Origin: Gordonia tangerina
GTDB lineage: Bacteria > Actinomycetota > Actinomycetes > Mycobacteriales > Mycobacteriaceae
DNA: 64,000 nt
NCBI RefSeq assembly: GCF_021556435.1
Contig: NZ_JAKGCU010000016.1
Coordinates: forward strand, 55,216-119,215
Direction: 5' to 3'
Shown: piece by piece, positions 1-7,542 of the stretch
How the letters are laid out: each line of letters starts with the position of its first letter
Numbering within the stretch: the first letter of the stretch is position 1
The notes under the pieces: generated by a model
What the model was told of the DNA's origin: nothing
What the model saw: the letters and a program-made list of their open reading frames with translations, nothing else
The model's database searches: none
Translations under genes and position numbers: made by a program

Positions 1-455
1 ACTCCATCATGAATCTGGGGCTGCTCGAACTCTCCGACCTCCGGGTCGTGTTCCGGTCCGCACCCGCGCGGATCCGCCGCCTGCTGGACCGATGCGACGG
101 CAGTTCTCAGTCCGGTACCGAATCGATGTGCCGATTCCGGCTCCGATCACGCGGTATCGGTGTGCGCTCACAGGTCGACATCCCGGGAGTGGGCATCGTC
201 GACCTGGTGGTCGGCACTGGCTTGATCATCGAGGTGGATGGATACGAATTCCACAGCAGCAAAGAACAATTCGAGAAGGACCGCGAGCGCGACCGCACAG
301 CTGTCGAACTCGGATACCTGGTCATCAGACTGACGTATCACCAAGTGGTGCACGAGTGGCCGGCCGCCGAAGAGACGATCATGGACCTCGTGCGTCGGCG
401 CGAACACCTCAAGCCACTGATGCCCACCAGGGAACTCGTCTCAGATGACACCTGA
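1..455 (+). CDS. DUF559 (Vsr-like) endonuclease-domain protein, 3' part only
   Basis: The reading frame is open to the left edge, so only the C-terminal 150 or so residues are in the window. The segment VDIPGVGIVDLVVGTGLIIE followed by VDGYEFHSS and a late RLTYHQV matches the restriction-endonuclease-like fold of DUF559 proteins, in which the D-L-V and E-V-D acidic residues form the metal site. Full-length actinobacterial members are usually near 290 residues with an N-terminal AbiEi/winged-helix-like part, which would lie off the window. The stop at 453-455 sits inside the left arm of a hairpin shared with nirD. Biological role is unknown. The internal ATG at position 9 is probably not the true start. 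Confidence 0.7.
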   Translation, partial: SIMNLGLLELSDLRVVFRSAPARIRRLLDRCDGSSQSGTESMCRFRLRSRGIGVRSQVDIPGVGIVDLVVGTGLIIEVDGYEFHSSKEQFEKDRERDRTAVELGYLVIRLTYHQVVHEWPAAEETIMDLVRRREHLKPLMPTRELVSDDT

Positions 456-502
456 GCGCGACACGATCGCTGCTGAGACGACCGCGCGGCGCTGAGGTGT
501 CA
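446..502. terminator. Hairpin between convergent DUF559 gene and nirD
   Basis: Arms TGACACCT (446-453) and AGGTGTCA (495-502) pair perfectly. After one G-G mismatch AGCGC (455-459) pairs with GCGCT (489-493), leaving a loop of about 29 nt. It lies between two convergent stops (455 and 515), so it could end transcription from both sides. There is no U-tract, which is common in actinobacteria. Confidence 0.55.
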
Positions 503-514
503 ACTGGGACAACC

Positions 515-832
515 TCACGGCCAGACGACGATCCTCCCGTCGCGATCCTCCACGCGGTACACGCCCAGCGAGCCGATCCCATCGGCGGTACAGCCGCCGT
601 CGGAGAAGCGGAACACGTACTGATGCAGCGGACACACGACGTGGCCGAGGTCGAACTGGCCGTCGGCGATCGGGCCTCCCCGATGGGGGCAGACCGCGTC
701 GGTGGCCCGCAGGGTGCCGTCGGTCATCCGGAACACCGCCACCTGGCGGCCGTCGACCGGGTAGGCCCGCCCTTCCCCCGGGAGAAGATCATCGATCGGA
801 CCGACCGGGACGCCGGTGTCGACGCTGGTCAT
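515..832 (-). CDS. nirD: Nitrite reductase [NAD(P)H] small subunit
   Basis: This 105-residue Rieske-type protein is the small subunit of the cytoplasmic assimilatory nitrite reductase that reduces nitrite to ammonium. The Rieske pair is plain: CPHRG at residues 48-52 and CPLHQ at 67-71 supply the Cys/His ligands for a [2Fe-2S] cluster. Length is normal for NirD. Its ATG overlaps the nirB stop by 4 bp (ATGA), so the two subunits are translationally coupled. It is the last gene of the nir operon and is followed by a hairpin shared with the convergent DUF559 gene. Confidence 0.93.
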   Translation of the reverse strand: MTSVDTGVPVGPIDDLLPGEGRAYPVDGRQVAVFRMTDGTLRATDAVCPHRGGPIADGQFDLGHVVCPLHQYVFRFSDGGCTADGIGSLGVYRVEDRDGRIVVWP

Positions 833-3345
833 CGGACCGGCACCTGCGGGAGCGGCAGCAGCGGCAACGCGGAGGTGAACTGGGCGGGCGATCGCGGCTC
901 GTCACGGTCGAGCCACGGGTCGACGTAATCGGCGACCGCCTCGTCGATGCGCTCCTGCAGACCGCCGACGATGCCGTCGCGGTCCTCGACGAGGATCGCC
1001 CGCAGTTCCTCGATGCCGATCCTCGGCACGAACGCGTACGTGCGCTCGAGCCACTTGGCCTGCTCACGGTAGTACTGGATGAAGATGCCGCACAGGCGGA
1101 TCACCTCCTCCGGTGAGTCGACCGTCGCCAGCAGGTCACCCTTGCGGATGTGCGCCCCCGCGGCACCGCCGACGAGGATCTCCCACTTGCCGTCGCCGAT
1201 CGCCACCACGCCGAAGTCCTTGCAGAGGGCTTCGGCGCAATTGCGGGGGCAGCCGGTGACCGCGAGTTTCAGTTTGGCCGGCGACTCGAGACCCTGGTAT
1301 CGCGTCTCGATCGCGATGCCCAGCGCCGTCGAATCCCCGAGTCCGAACCGGCAGTAGTCGGTTCCCACACATGTCTTCACGGTCCGGAAGGACTTGCCGT
1401 AGGCGTAACCGGACGGCATGCCGAGGTCGGCCCAGACCTTGGGCAGATCTTCCTTCTTCACACCGAGCAGGTCGAGACGCTGTCCGCCGGTCGCCTTGAT
1501 CATCGGGATGTCGTACTTCTCCGCGACGTCGGCGATCTTGCGCAGCTGCTGCGGCGACGTCACGCCGCCCTTCATCTGCGGTACGACGGAGAACGTGCCG
1601 TCCCGTTGGATGTTGGCGTGCACTCGATCGTTGACGAACAGCGCACCCGGTTCGCGATTCCACCCGGTTCCCCAGATCACCCGCAGCAGCGACGACAACG
1701 GCATCTTCGCGGTGGCGTCCTCACCGTCGGGCGCCAAGTTCTCGAAAACCTCTGACACCGAACGGAGATCCTGCCGCTTGATGGCGTCGATCAACTCCGG
1801 CTTGGTCAGCGGGATGCACGGCACGTACCAGTCCGCCGACTTGTCGACGGTCAGCGCATCACCCGCGGCGAACTCGACGATGTCGCCGACGAGTGGCTTG
1901 CACGAGCCGCACCCCTTGCCGGCGCGGGTCTTCGCGCAGACCTCGCTGACGCTGGTGCACCCGGATTGTACGCAAGATACGATGTCGCCCTTGGTGACAC
2001 CATTGCAATTGCACACCTGCACGTCGTCGGCGAGCTCGGCCGCACCGGTCTCCGCACTGGGCGTACCCATGTCGAAGAGCATCGAGATACGTTCTTCGGG
2101 CAGCGGCACCTTCTCATCGAAGGCCTGGGTGAGGAAGTTGGCCTTGGAGATGTCGCCGAGGAGCATGGCGCCGATCAGTTTGTTGTCGCGCACCACCACA
2201 CTCTTGTAGGTGCCGCTGCGCGGCTCGTAGAACTGGACGAACTCGTCGTCCTCGCGTTCGGGACCCTTCACACCCATGGCCGCGACGTCGACCCCGGCAA
2301 CCTTGAGCTTGGTGGTCAGTCGCGAACCATGGTACTCCGCATGGGGATTCGCACCCGTGATGACGTCGGCGAGCACCACCGCCTGCTCCCACAGCGGCGC
2401 GACCAGCCCGTACACCTCGCTGCGGTGCTGGCAACACTCTCCGACGGCGTAGATGGAACCCTCGTCCTCGCAGCGCATCTGGTCGTCGACGACGATGCCG
2501 CGTTCGATGACGAGCCCGGCGCTGCGTGCCAGTTCGACGTTGGGCCGAATTCCGGCGGTGACCACGATCATGTCCGCCGGCAGCGATTCGCCGTCGGCGA
2601 ATCCGACTCCGCTGACGGTGCCGTCGTCAGTGCGCAGCACGGCGGTGGTGCGTTTGCCGGTGTGCACGCCGACCCCGAGTTCCTCGATCTTGTTGCGCAG
2701 CACCTTTCCGCCGCGTTCGTCGAGTTGCTGATTCATCAGGTGACCGGGCGAGTGCACGACGTCGACGTCGACCCCCTGGGTCTTGAGTCCATAGGCCGCC
2801 TCGAGCCCGAGCAGTCCGCCGCCGATGACCACAGCACGGACGTCGTCGCGCGCCGTCGCCATCTGCAGCATGCCGTTGGTGTCGGAGATGGTCCGGAATC
2901 CGAAGACGCCGCGCGCCAGTCGCCCATCGGACTCGCGCAGCCCATCCATGTTGGGGAAGAAGGTGTTGGACCCGGTGGCGATGATCAGGACGTCGAAGTC
3001 GATGACACGGCCGCTGGCGCAGGTGACGGTCTTGGCGAAACGATCGATGCCCTCGGCGCTGTCGCCCGAGTAGAGGGTGACCCCGTTCTCCCGGTACCAG
3101 GCCATCGGATTGAGCATCAGGTCGTCGTCGTCGAGTGTGGCCTCGCCGGAAAGGACGTGGCTGAGCATGATCCGGTTGTAGTTGCCGTAGGGCTCGTCGC
3201 CGATCATCGTGACGTCGAACAGTTCACTGCCACCGCGGGACAGGATCTCCTCGACGGTCCGTGCGCCGGCCATACCGTTGCCGACCACCACCAGCTTGCG
3301 CTTGGCGGTGGTTGCATCGTCGTGCGGCGTGACGTCGACAGGCAT
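829..3345 (-). CDS. nirB: Nitrite reductase [NAD(P)H] large subunit
   Basis: This 838-residue protein is the catalytic subunit of NAD(P)H-dependent nitrite reductase. In order it carries an FAD site (VVVGNGMAG near 20), an NAD site (VVIGGGLLGLEAA near 172), a BFD-type [2Fe-2S] domain (C445, C447, C479, C482) and the sulfite/nitrite reductase core. There C659, C665, C699 and C703 (TCVGTDYC and TGCPRNC) bind the [4Fe-4S]-siroheme centre. Length and domain order are standard. Its ATG overlaps the stop of the upstream small gene by 1 bp (TGATG) and its stop overlaps nirD. It should pair with a nitrate reductase encoded elsewhere. The gene is full-length with all cofactor cysteines present. Confidence 0.95.
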   Translation of the reverse strand: MPVDVTPHDDATTAKRKLVVVGNGMAGARTVEEILSRGGSELFDVTMIGDEPYGNYNRIMLSHVLSGEATLDDDDLMLNPMAWYRENGVTLYSGDSAEGIDRFAKTVTCASGRVIDFDVLIIATGSNTFFPNMDGLRESDGRLARGVFGFRTISDTNGMLQMATARDDVRAVVIGGGLLGLEAAYGLKTQGVDVDVVHSPGHLMNQQLDERGGKVLRNKIEELGVGVHTGKRTTAVLRTDDGTVSGVGFADGESLPADMIVVTAGIRPNVELARSAGLVIERGIVVDDQMRCEDEGSIYAVGECCQHRSEVYGLVAPLWEQAVVLADVITGANPHAEYHGSRLTTKLKVAGVDVAAMGVKGPEREDDEFVQFYEPRSGTYKSVVVRDNKLIGAMLLGDISKANFLTQAFDEKVPLPEERISMLFDMGTPSAETGAAELADDVQVCNCNGVTKGDIVSCVQSGCTSVSEVCAKTRAGKGCGSCKPLVGDIVEFAAGDALTVDKSADWYVPCIPLTKPELIDAIKRQDLRSVSEVFENLAPDGEDATAKMPLSSLLRVIWGTGWNREPGALFVNDRVHANIQRDGTFSVVPQMKGGVTSPQQLRKIADVAEKYDIPMIKATGGQRLDLLGVKKEDLPKVWADLGMPSGYAYGKSFRTVKTCVGTDYCRFGLGDSTALGIAIETRYQGLESPAKLKLAVTGCPRNCAEALCKDFGVVAIGDGKWEILVGGAAGAHIRKGDLLATVDSPEEVIRLCGIFIQYYREQAKWLERTYAFVPRIGIEELRAILVEDRDGIVGGLQERIDEAVADYVDPWLDRDEPRSPAQFTSALPLLPLPQVPVR

Positions 3346-3692
3346 CAGAAGATGACCATCCCGAAGTCGATGACGACCTCACCGCTCGTCGCTTCCGGCG
3401 CCGCCAGGACCAACTCCAAGGTGGTGTCGGGATCGACGTCCTCCACCACACGCAGCGGGACGTTGACCGAGGACCGCGCCCCCATCGGGAAGATGCGCAT
3501 GGGCTGGCCGTCCCGCATCAGCGTCACATAGATCAGTTCGCCCGAGCTGTTCCCGCCACGAAAGTAGAGGGGCTGTGCCGTCATGCCGGGGGGCACCACG
3601 TAGGTCAGGGACGGGTCGATGGGCGCCGGTTTCGTCAGCCCCGTTCCGGTGAACGCGTAGACGCCTTGCAGGAACCGCGGTGTGCTGGACAT
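3345..3692 (-). CDS. Small conserved protein leading the nir operon, function unknown
   Basis: The 115-residue product has no signal peptide, membrane segment or cofactor motif. It looks like a compact beta-rich domain (alternating hydrophobic strands, several PxG turns). It ends 1 bp into nirB (TGATG), so it is co-translated with nirBD and probably assists nitrite or nitrate assimilation. I recall small proteins of this kind beside nirB in Gordonia, Nocardia and Rhodococcus, sometimes labelled molybdopterin oxidoreductase, but nothing in the sequence supports that label. It is the first gene of the operon and a GlnR-like motif lies about 33 bp upstream of its start. Confidence 0.7.
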   Translation of the reverse strand: MSSTPRFLQGVYAFTGTGLTKPAPIDPSLTYVVPPGMTAQPLYFRGGNSSGELIYVTLMRDGQPMRIFPMGARSSVNVPLRVVEDVDPDTTLELVLAAPEATSGEVVIDFGMVIF

Positions 3693-3725
3693 ACGGCCAC
3701 TATCGCTACCGCGCGTGAATCGCTT

Positions 3726-3741
3726 CTTGCCTGAGTGTTAC
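3726..3741 (-). promoter_or_regulatory. Possible GlnR box upstream of the nir operon
   Basis: On the minus strand the sequence reads GTAAC-ACTCAG-GCAAG, close to the actinobacterial GlnR pattern GTnAC-N6-GaAAC, although the second half differs at two positions. It lies about 33 bp upstream of the operon's first start codon. nirBD is a classical GlnR target in mycobacteria and Streptomyces, so the position fits. The assignment is inference from a degenerate motif. Confidence 0.35.
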
Positions 3742-3856
3742 AAGGCGATTGTCAGGACCTCACCGCGAAGGTCGGCCGATGTGATCTCGAGGTCGGGTGG
3801 TCGAGCCCCGCCGCCGATCGCGCGCCCCCTTCGCTGATCGAGCGTCCCCCCGCTGA

Positions 3857-3942
3857 TGAGTAGCGACGAACGGAGTGAGGAGCGTATCGAGATCGCGTGC
3901 GGTGGTTTCGATACGGTCTCGGCTGGCGCCTCGGCCTACTCA
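3857..3942. repeat. Nested inverted-repeat intergenic element
   Basis: Two pairs of arms are nested. The outer pair is TGAGTAG (3857-3863) with CTACTCA (3936-3942) and the inner pair is CGTATCGA (3883-3890) with TCGATACG (3908-3915). The composition (GTTTCGATACG...CTACTCAACCACC) resembles the short interspersed palindromic repeats I know from Gordonia and related genomes. It fills most of the 288-bp gap 3693-3980, which has no credible gene. It could act as a terminator for the gene ending at 3981 only if that transcript ran the other way, so a repeat element is the better reading. Confidence 0.6.
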
Positions 3943-3980
3943 ACCACCAGAGCAACCAGGCCGCCTCGATCGCCGGTGGC

Positions 3981-5555
3981 CTACTTCTTCCGCCACCCGG
4001 CTGCGCCGACCATCTCCGACAACTCGGTGTATTTGACGCGGGGCCGACCCTGTGCGAGTCCGCGACGCCGTTCGCTGGCGTCGATCGCACGGACTCCGCG
4101 GTAGCCGATGACCTGTCGGGTGCGACGGCGCAGCAGGGCGGTGAATGCCTTGGCCGGATGCGTTGTTCGCGGGAGATGCCCGGCGGCTGCATCGCGAATG
4201 AAGTCCTCCACGGTTGCCTCGGCGCAGACCTTGTTGGTGCCGATGCCGCCACTCGGCCCGCGTTTGGCCCATCCCAGGACATAGACACCCGGGATGACAT
4301 CGCCGCTCTCGGTGGTCATCCGGCCGTCCACATTGGGGAACACCCCACGTTCGTCGTCGAACGGGAGCCCGCCGATCGGCGTCGAACGGTAACCGATGGA
4401 ACGAACCATCAGATCGGCGGCGATCTGGTGTTGACGTCCACCGGTCGCAACGGTGACCCGCTCGACGCGCGACTGTCCCGAGATCTCCTCGGGGGTGGTG
4501 TGGAAGAGGAAGGTGATCCGACGGTTGTCCGGATCGGCGGGCGCGCTGAAGTCCGGGAGGTCGGCGTCGGGGTCGTCGTGGACCACCACCTCCACCCCCG
4601 GGATCGTCGACAGCGCCCGGTACTCGGCAGATGTGTACGCGGCGTGCGCCTGGTCGCGGCGACCGAGCACCACCACCTCGTGGATGTTCTGTTCTTCCAG
4701 GATGCGCAGCGCACGATCGGCGATGTCGGTGGTGGCGAGCATCTCCGGCGGGCACACCAGGATGCGTGCCACGTCGAGTGCGACGTTGCCCGTGCCCACG
4801 ACGACCGCGCGTCCCGTGCCGTCACGGGGGATCGGCGGAGCCTCCATGCCCGGCACCGCGTTGTACCAGGCGACCAGATCGGTCGCCGACGTCGAGCCGG
4901 GCAGGGCTTCCCCGGGGATGCCGAGTCGACGTGACTCACTGGCACCGACCGCATAGAACACCGCATCGAAGTGTTCGGCCAACTCGTCCGGCGTGATCTG
5001 GCCCTCGCCCGTGCCGACCTCGACGTTGGTCGCCATGGTGACGCGCGGATCGCGATAAAGCAGATCGAAACCCCGCAGCACGCCCTTGGTGCCCGGGTGA
5101 TCCGGCGCGACGCCGGCACGCACGAGACCGCCTGGAGTGGGAAGCTTGTCGATGACGGTCACCGACGCCTCGGTGCGATCCAGGATCGTCCGCAGCGCAT
5201 AACCGCCCGACGGCCCGGTGCCGACAAGCGCAACCCGTAGACCGGCCGGCAGTTTCGGGATGTCCGGATACGTGACCGACGACCACCCGGAGGCCACGTC
5301 CGGGTTGTTCTTGTAGTAGTCGGCGTTGATGTCGATGAACACCTTGTCGCGAGTGCCGAGCTTGTCTGCCGGATAGATCGCGTCCACCGGGCAGGCATCA
5401 GCACAGGCACCGCAATCGATACACGCCTCGGGATCGATGTGCAGAATGTCCGAACTGCCGAAGCCGCGCTCCTCGGGTGTCGGGTGGATACAGTTGACCG
5501 GGCACACCGACACGCATGCCGCGTCGCTGCAGCAGGACTGGGTGATGACGAACAT
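3981..5555 (-). CDS. Ferredoxin-NADP+ reductase with N-terminal ferredoxin domain (FprB type)
   Basis: This 524-residue flavoprotein combines a ferredoxin domain with an adrenodoxin-reductase-like body. The N-terminus has the 7Fe/8Fe cysteine pattern C8/C9, C14, C18, C22 and C45-x2-C48-x2-C51-x3-C55. Next come an FAD site (VALVGTGPSGGYA, about 107-119) and an NADP site (VVVGTGNVALDVA, about 270). The layout matches mycobacterial FprB. The start at 5555 is chosen because it opens the ferredoxin domain and overlaps the upstream oxygenase stop by 1 bp (TGATG); the frame extends further up but that part is only the oxygenase antiframe. It most likely delivers NADPH electrons to the coupled diiron oxygenase. 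Confidence 0.9.
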   Translation of the reverse strand: MFVITQSCCSDAACVSVCPVNCIHPTPEERGFGSSDILHIDPEACIDCGACADACPVDAIYPADKLGTRDKVFIDINADYYKNNPDVASGWSSVTYPDIPKLPAGLRVALVGTGPSGGYALRTILDRTEASVTVIDKLPTPGGLVRAGVAPDHPGTKGVLRGFDLLYRDPRVTMATNVEVGTGEGQITPDELAEHFDAVFYAVGASESRRLGIPGEALPGSTSATDLVAWYNAVPGMEAPPIPRDGTGRAVVVGTGNVALDVARILVCPPEMLATTDIADRALRILEEQNIHEVVVLGRRDQAHAAYTSAEYRALSTIPGVEVVVHDDPDADLPDFSAPADPDNRRITFLFHTTPEEISGQSRVERVTVATGGRQHQIAADLMVRSIGYRSTPIGGLPFDDERGVFPNVDGRMTTESGDVIPGVYVLGWAKRGPSGGIGTNKVCAEATVEDFIRDAAAGHLPRTTHPAKAFTALLRRRTRQVIGYRGVRAIDASERRRGLAQGRPRVKYTELSEMVGAAGWRKK

Positions 5556-6511
5556 CAGAGCATGTTCGCTTTCCGGTAGTAGTACATGGCCGGCTTGGTG
5601 AGCAGGCCGACTTCGTCGAGGAACTCCATGAGGTGAGCGCAGCTGCTTCGGATCATGGACTGGAAGTGCGAGTTGGAGCGCATCTCGGCCATGGCCCGGT
5701 CGGCGTCGAGCCCGGCATCGGCAAACGCCTTCTTCTGCACCAGGCTGGTGACGATGAAGTAGGCGCCCAGCGCAACGTAGAGAGCGCTGAACTGCCGACG
5801 CGCCCACCCGACGCCATCCATCGACTCACGCACCTCTTCTCGCGCGAAGCGCATGTGCCGCGACTCTTCCAGCACGTGGATCTCGTTGACGGTGCGGATG
5901 AACGGCAGCACCCGATCGTCGCGCATGCAACCGCGCTGAAAGACGTCGAGCACCTCTTCGGCGACCAGAATGCCGGCGTAGGCGACCTCGTTCTTGGCGG
6001 TGCGCTTGAACAGCTTGCCGAGTCGCCCGACCTTCTTGGTGGGCTTGTAGGAGGTACCGACCATCTTCTCGGATGCCTTGGCGAACATGATCGAGTGGCG
6101 GCACTCGTCGGCGACCTCGGTCAGCGCGAATTGGAACTCCGGGCTGTGGTAGGCGCCGAGGTACTGATCGCGGATGACCATCTCCTGCAGGATCATCTCG
6201 AACCAGATGCCGATGTTCATGATCGATGCGAACTCATGGCGGGTCACCGAAATGCGCTGGGACTCGGAGAGTTCCTCCCAGTAGGCGGTGCCGTACAGCG
6301 ACGACCATTCCGGGCTGCACCCGTACTTGGTGGGGTCCATCGGGGCCGACCAGTCGATCTCGGTCATCGCATTGCGCGAGAGCCGAGCCGCCGAGGCGAG
6401 CAGGCGTTCGGAGACCTCGTCGGTCCCTTGGTCGCGCATGCTGACCACGTTCTGCGCTTCGTCGACACCATGGTGGGTGTCGGCCTGCGTGCGATCCATC
6501 GCTGCAGTCAT
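5555..6511 (-). CDS. AurF-like diiron oxygenase
   Basis: This 318-residue helical protein has the carboxylate/histidine ligand pattern of AurF-type non-heme diiron oxygenases (Pfam DUF455/AurF-like group). Visible motifs are FEMILQEMVI, EVADECRHSIMF (ExxxH type), VAEEVLDVFQ and HVLEESRHMRFA. It should activate O2 to oxidise a nitrogen or carbon centre; the substrate cannot be read from sequence. It is translationally coupled to its probable reductase (FprB-like, 1-bp overlap) and divergent from a short-chain dehydrogenase. Two tandem 18-bp operator-like units lie between the divergent starts, suggesting joint control by a TetR-like repressor not encoded nearby. Confidence 0.82.
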   Translation of the reverse strand: MTAAMDRTQADTHHGVDEAQNVVSMRDQGTDEVSERLLASAARLSRNAMTEIDWSAPMDPTKYGCSPEWSSLYGTAYWEELSESQRISVTRHEFASIMNIGIWFEMILQEMVIRDQYLGAYHSPEFQFALTEVADECRHSIMFAKASEKMVGTSYKPTKKVGRLGKLFKRTAKNEVAYAGILVAEEVLDVFQRGCMRDDRVLPFIRTVNEIHVLEESRHMRFAREEVRESMDGVGWARRQFSALYVALGAYFIVTSLVQKKAFADAGLDADRAMAEMRSNSHFQSMIRSSCAHLMEFLDEVGLLTKPAMYYYRKANML

Positions 6512-6554
6512 CGAGTCTCGACCTCCGGGCCGTTGGTGAACAACTGTTCTTTCA

Positions 6555-6590
6555 TGACAATGAGCACTGTTATGACAATGCGTGTTGTCA
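6555..6590. promoter_or_regulatory. Two abutting 18-bp operator-like palindromes
   Basis: Units TGACAATGAGCACTGTTA (6555-6572) and TGACAATGCGTGTTGTCA (6573-6590) are directly adjacent, share 13 of 18 bases and are each near-palindromic (TGACAA...TTGTCA in the second). The 18 bases just to the left (6537-6554, TGA...TCA ends with GAACAACTGTTC inside) may be a degenerate third unit. They sit between the divergent oxygenase and dehydrogenase genes, as expected for a cooperatively bound repressor or activator. Confidence 0.65.
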
Positions 6591-6630
6591 CGATAGCATC
6601 AGAACGCGCGGAAGTGAACAAGGTCGGATA

Positions 6631-6636
6631 TATACT
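6631..6636 (+). promoter_or_regulatory. Candidate -10 element for the SDR gene
   Basis: TATACT matches the SigA -10 consensus well and lies 55 nt upstream of the dehydrogenase start and 40 nt downstream of the tandem operators. No clear TTGACA-like -35 is visible, which is not unusual in actinobacteria. Confidence 0.4.
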
Positions 6637-6691
6637 CGCCAGTAAGTTTCGCGTGGGACACGTACATGCAGGTCAAAAGCAGGAGAAGCAC

Positions 6692-7462
6692 ATGTCATCG
6701 ATCTTCATCACGGGCGGCGCCGCGGGCATCGGATTGGCTACCGCGGAACGATTCGGGCGCGCCGGATGGACGGTCGGTGTATTCGACGTCGACACCGATG
6801 CCCTGGCAAAAGTCCAGGCCAACCACCCCGGATTCATCACCGGGACGCTCGACGTACGCGATCCGAAGCAATGGGAGACCGCGCTCGCCGAGTTCACCTC
6901 CCACACCGGGGGCACCCTGGACGTCCTCGACAACAACGCCGGCATCCTGGTCGAGGGTCCGCTCCACGAGATCTCCCCCGACGCCGTGCGCCGACAGATC
7001 GACATCGATGCGCTCGGCGTCGCACTGGGCGCGCAAGCCGCCTACCCGTACCTCCGGGCGACACCCGGCGCGCACCTGGTGAACATCGCCTCGGCGTCGG
7101 CGATCTACGGACAGCCGGGCATCGCGACCTACAGCGCCACCAAGTTCTTCGTCGCCGGCCTGACCGAAGCGCTTGAGTTGGAATGGGAGGACGACGACAT
7201 CCGGGTGGTCGGGATCTGGCCACTCTGGGCGAAGACCGCGCTCGCCATGAACGAGGCGAAGTCGACGAAGACGCTCGGCGTGCGGATCACACCCGACCAG
7301 GTCGCCGACAAGGTGTGGGAGTCGGTCCATCCCACGCGTCAGGACAAGCTGCTCCACCGCACCAGCTACTCGGTCGGCGCGCAGACACTGGTGCTCGGCA
7401 ATGCGGCGAAATTCATTCCCAACTTCCTCAACCGGGCGGTCAACAAGCTGATCGCCCAGTAA
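6692..7462 (+). CDS. Short-chain dehydrogenase/reductase (SDR)
   Basis: This 256-residue classical SDR has a Rossmann start TGGAAGIG (7-14), NNAG (81-84), a catalytic serine in NIASAS (131-136) and Y147-x3-K151 (YSATK). It should be a cytoplasmic NAD(P)-dependent oxidoreductase for a hydroxy/keto substrate. The start at 6692 has an AGGAG ribosome binding site at 6681-6685. The frame is open far upstream, but that part overlaps the oxygenase on the other strand. It is divergent from the oxygenase/reductase pair across the tandem operators, which suggests one oxidative pathway. Substrate unknown. Confidence 0.88.
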   Translation: MSSIFITGGAAGIGLATAERFGRAGWTVGVFDVDTDALAKVQANHPGFITGTLDVRDPKQWETALAEFTSHTGGTLDVLDNNAGILVEGPLHEISPDAVRRQIDIDALGVALGAQAAYPYLRATPGAHLVNIASASAIYGQPGIATYSATKFFVAGLTEALELEWEDDDIRVVGIWPLWAKTALAMNEAKSTKTLGVRITPDQVADKVWESVHPTRQDKLLHRTSYSVGAQTLVLGNAAKFIPNFLNRAVNKLIAQ

Positions 7463-7487
7463 CACCCAGACCGGTTCGGGTGCGCGT

Positions 7488-7513
7488 CGCCCGGGTTCAC
7501 CGCCGCCCGGGCG
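7488..7513. terminator. GC hairpin between convergent SDR and glycosyltransferase genes
   Basis: CGCCCGGG (7488-7495) pairs with CCCGGGCG (7506-7513) across a 10-nt loop. It lies between the SDR stop (7462) and the convergent glycosyltransferase stop (7543). No U-tract is present on either side. Confidence 0.45.
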
Positions 7514-7542
7514 TCACCCAGTCGTCACCCGATATCCGCTGA

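Noticed and set aside
1966..3531. 521-codon open frame antisense to nirB
   Set aside because: Mirror of a well-supported nirB; His/Gly/Val-rich composition typical of antiframes in GC-rich genes, with no domain.
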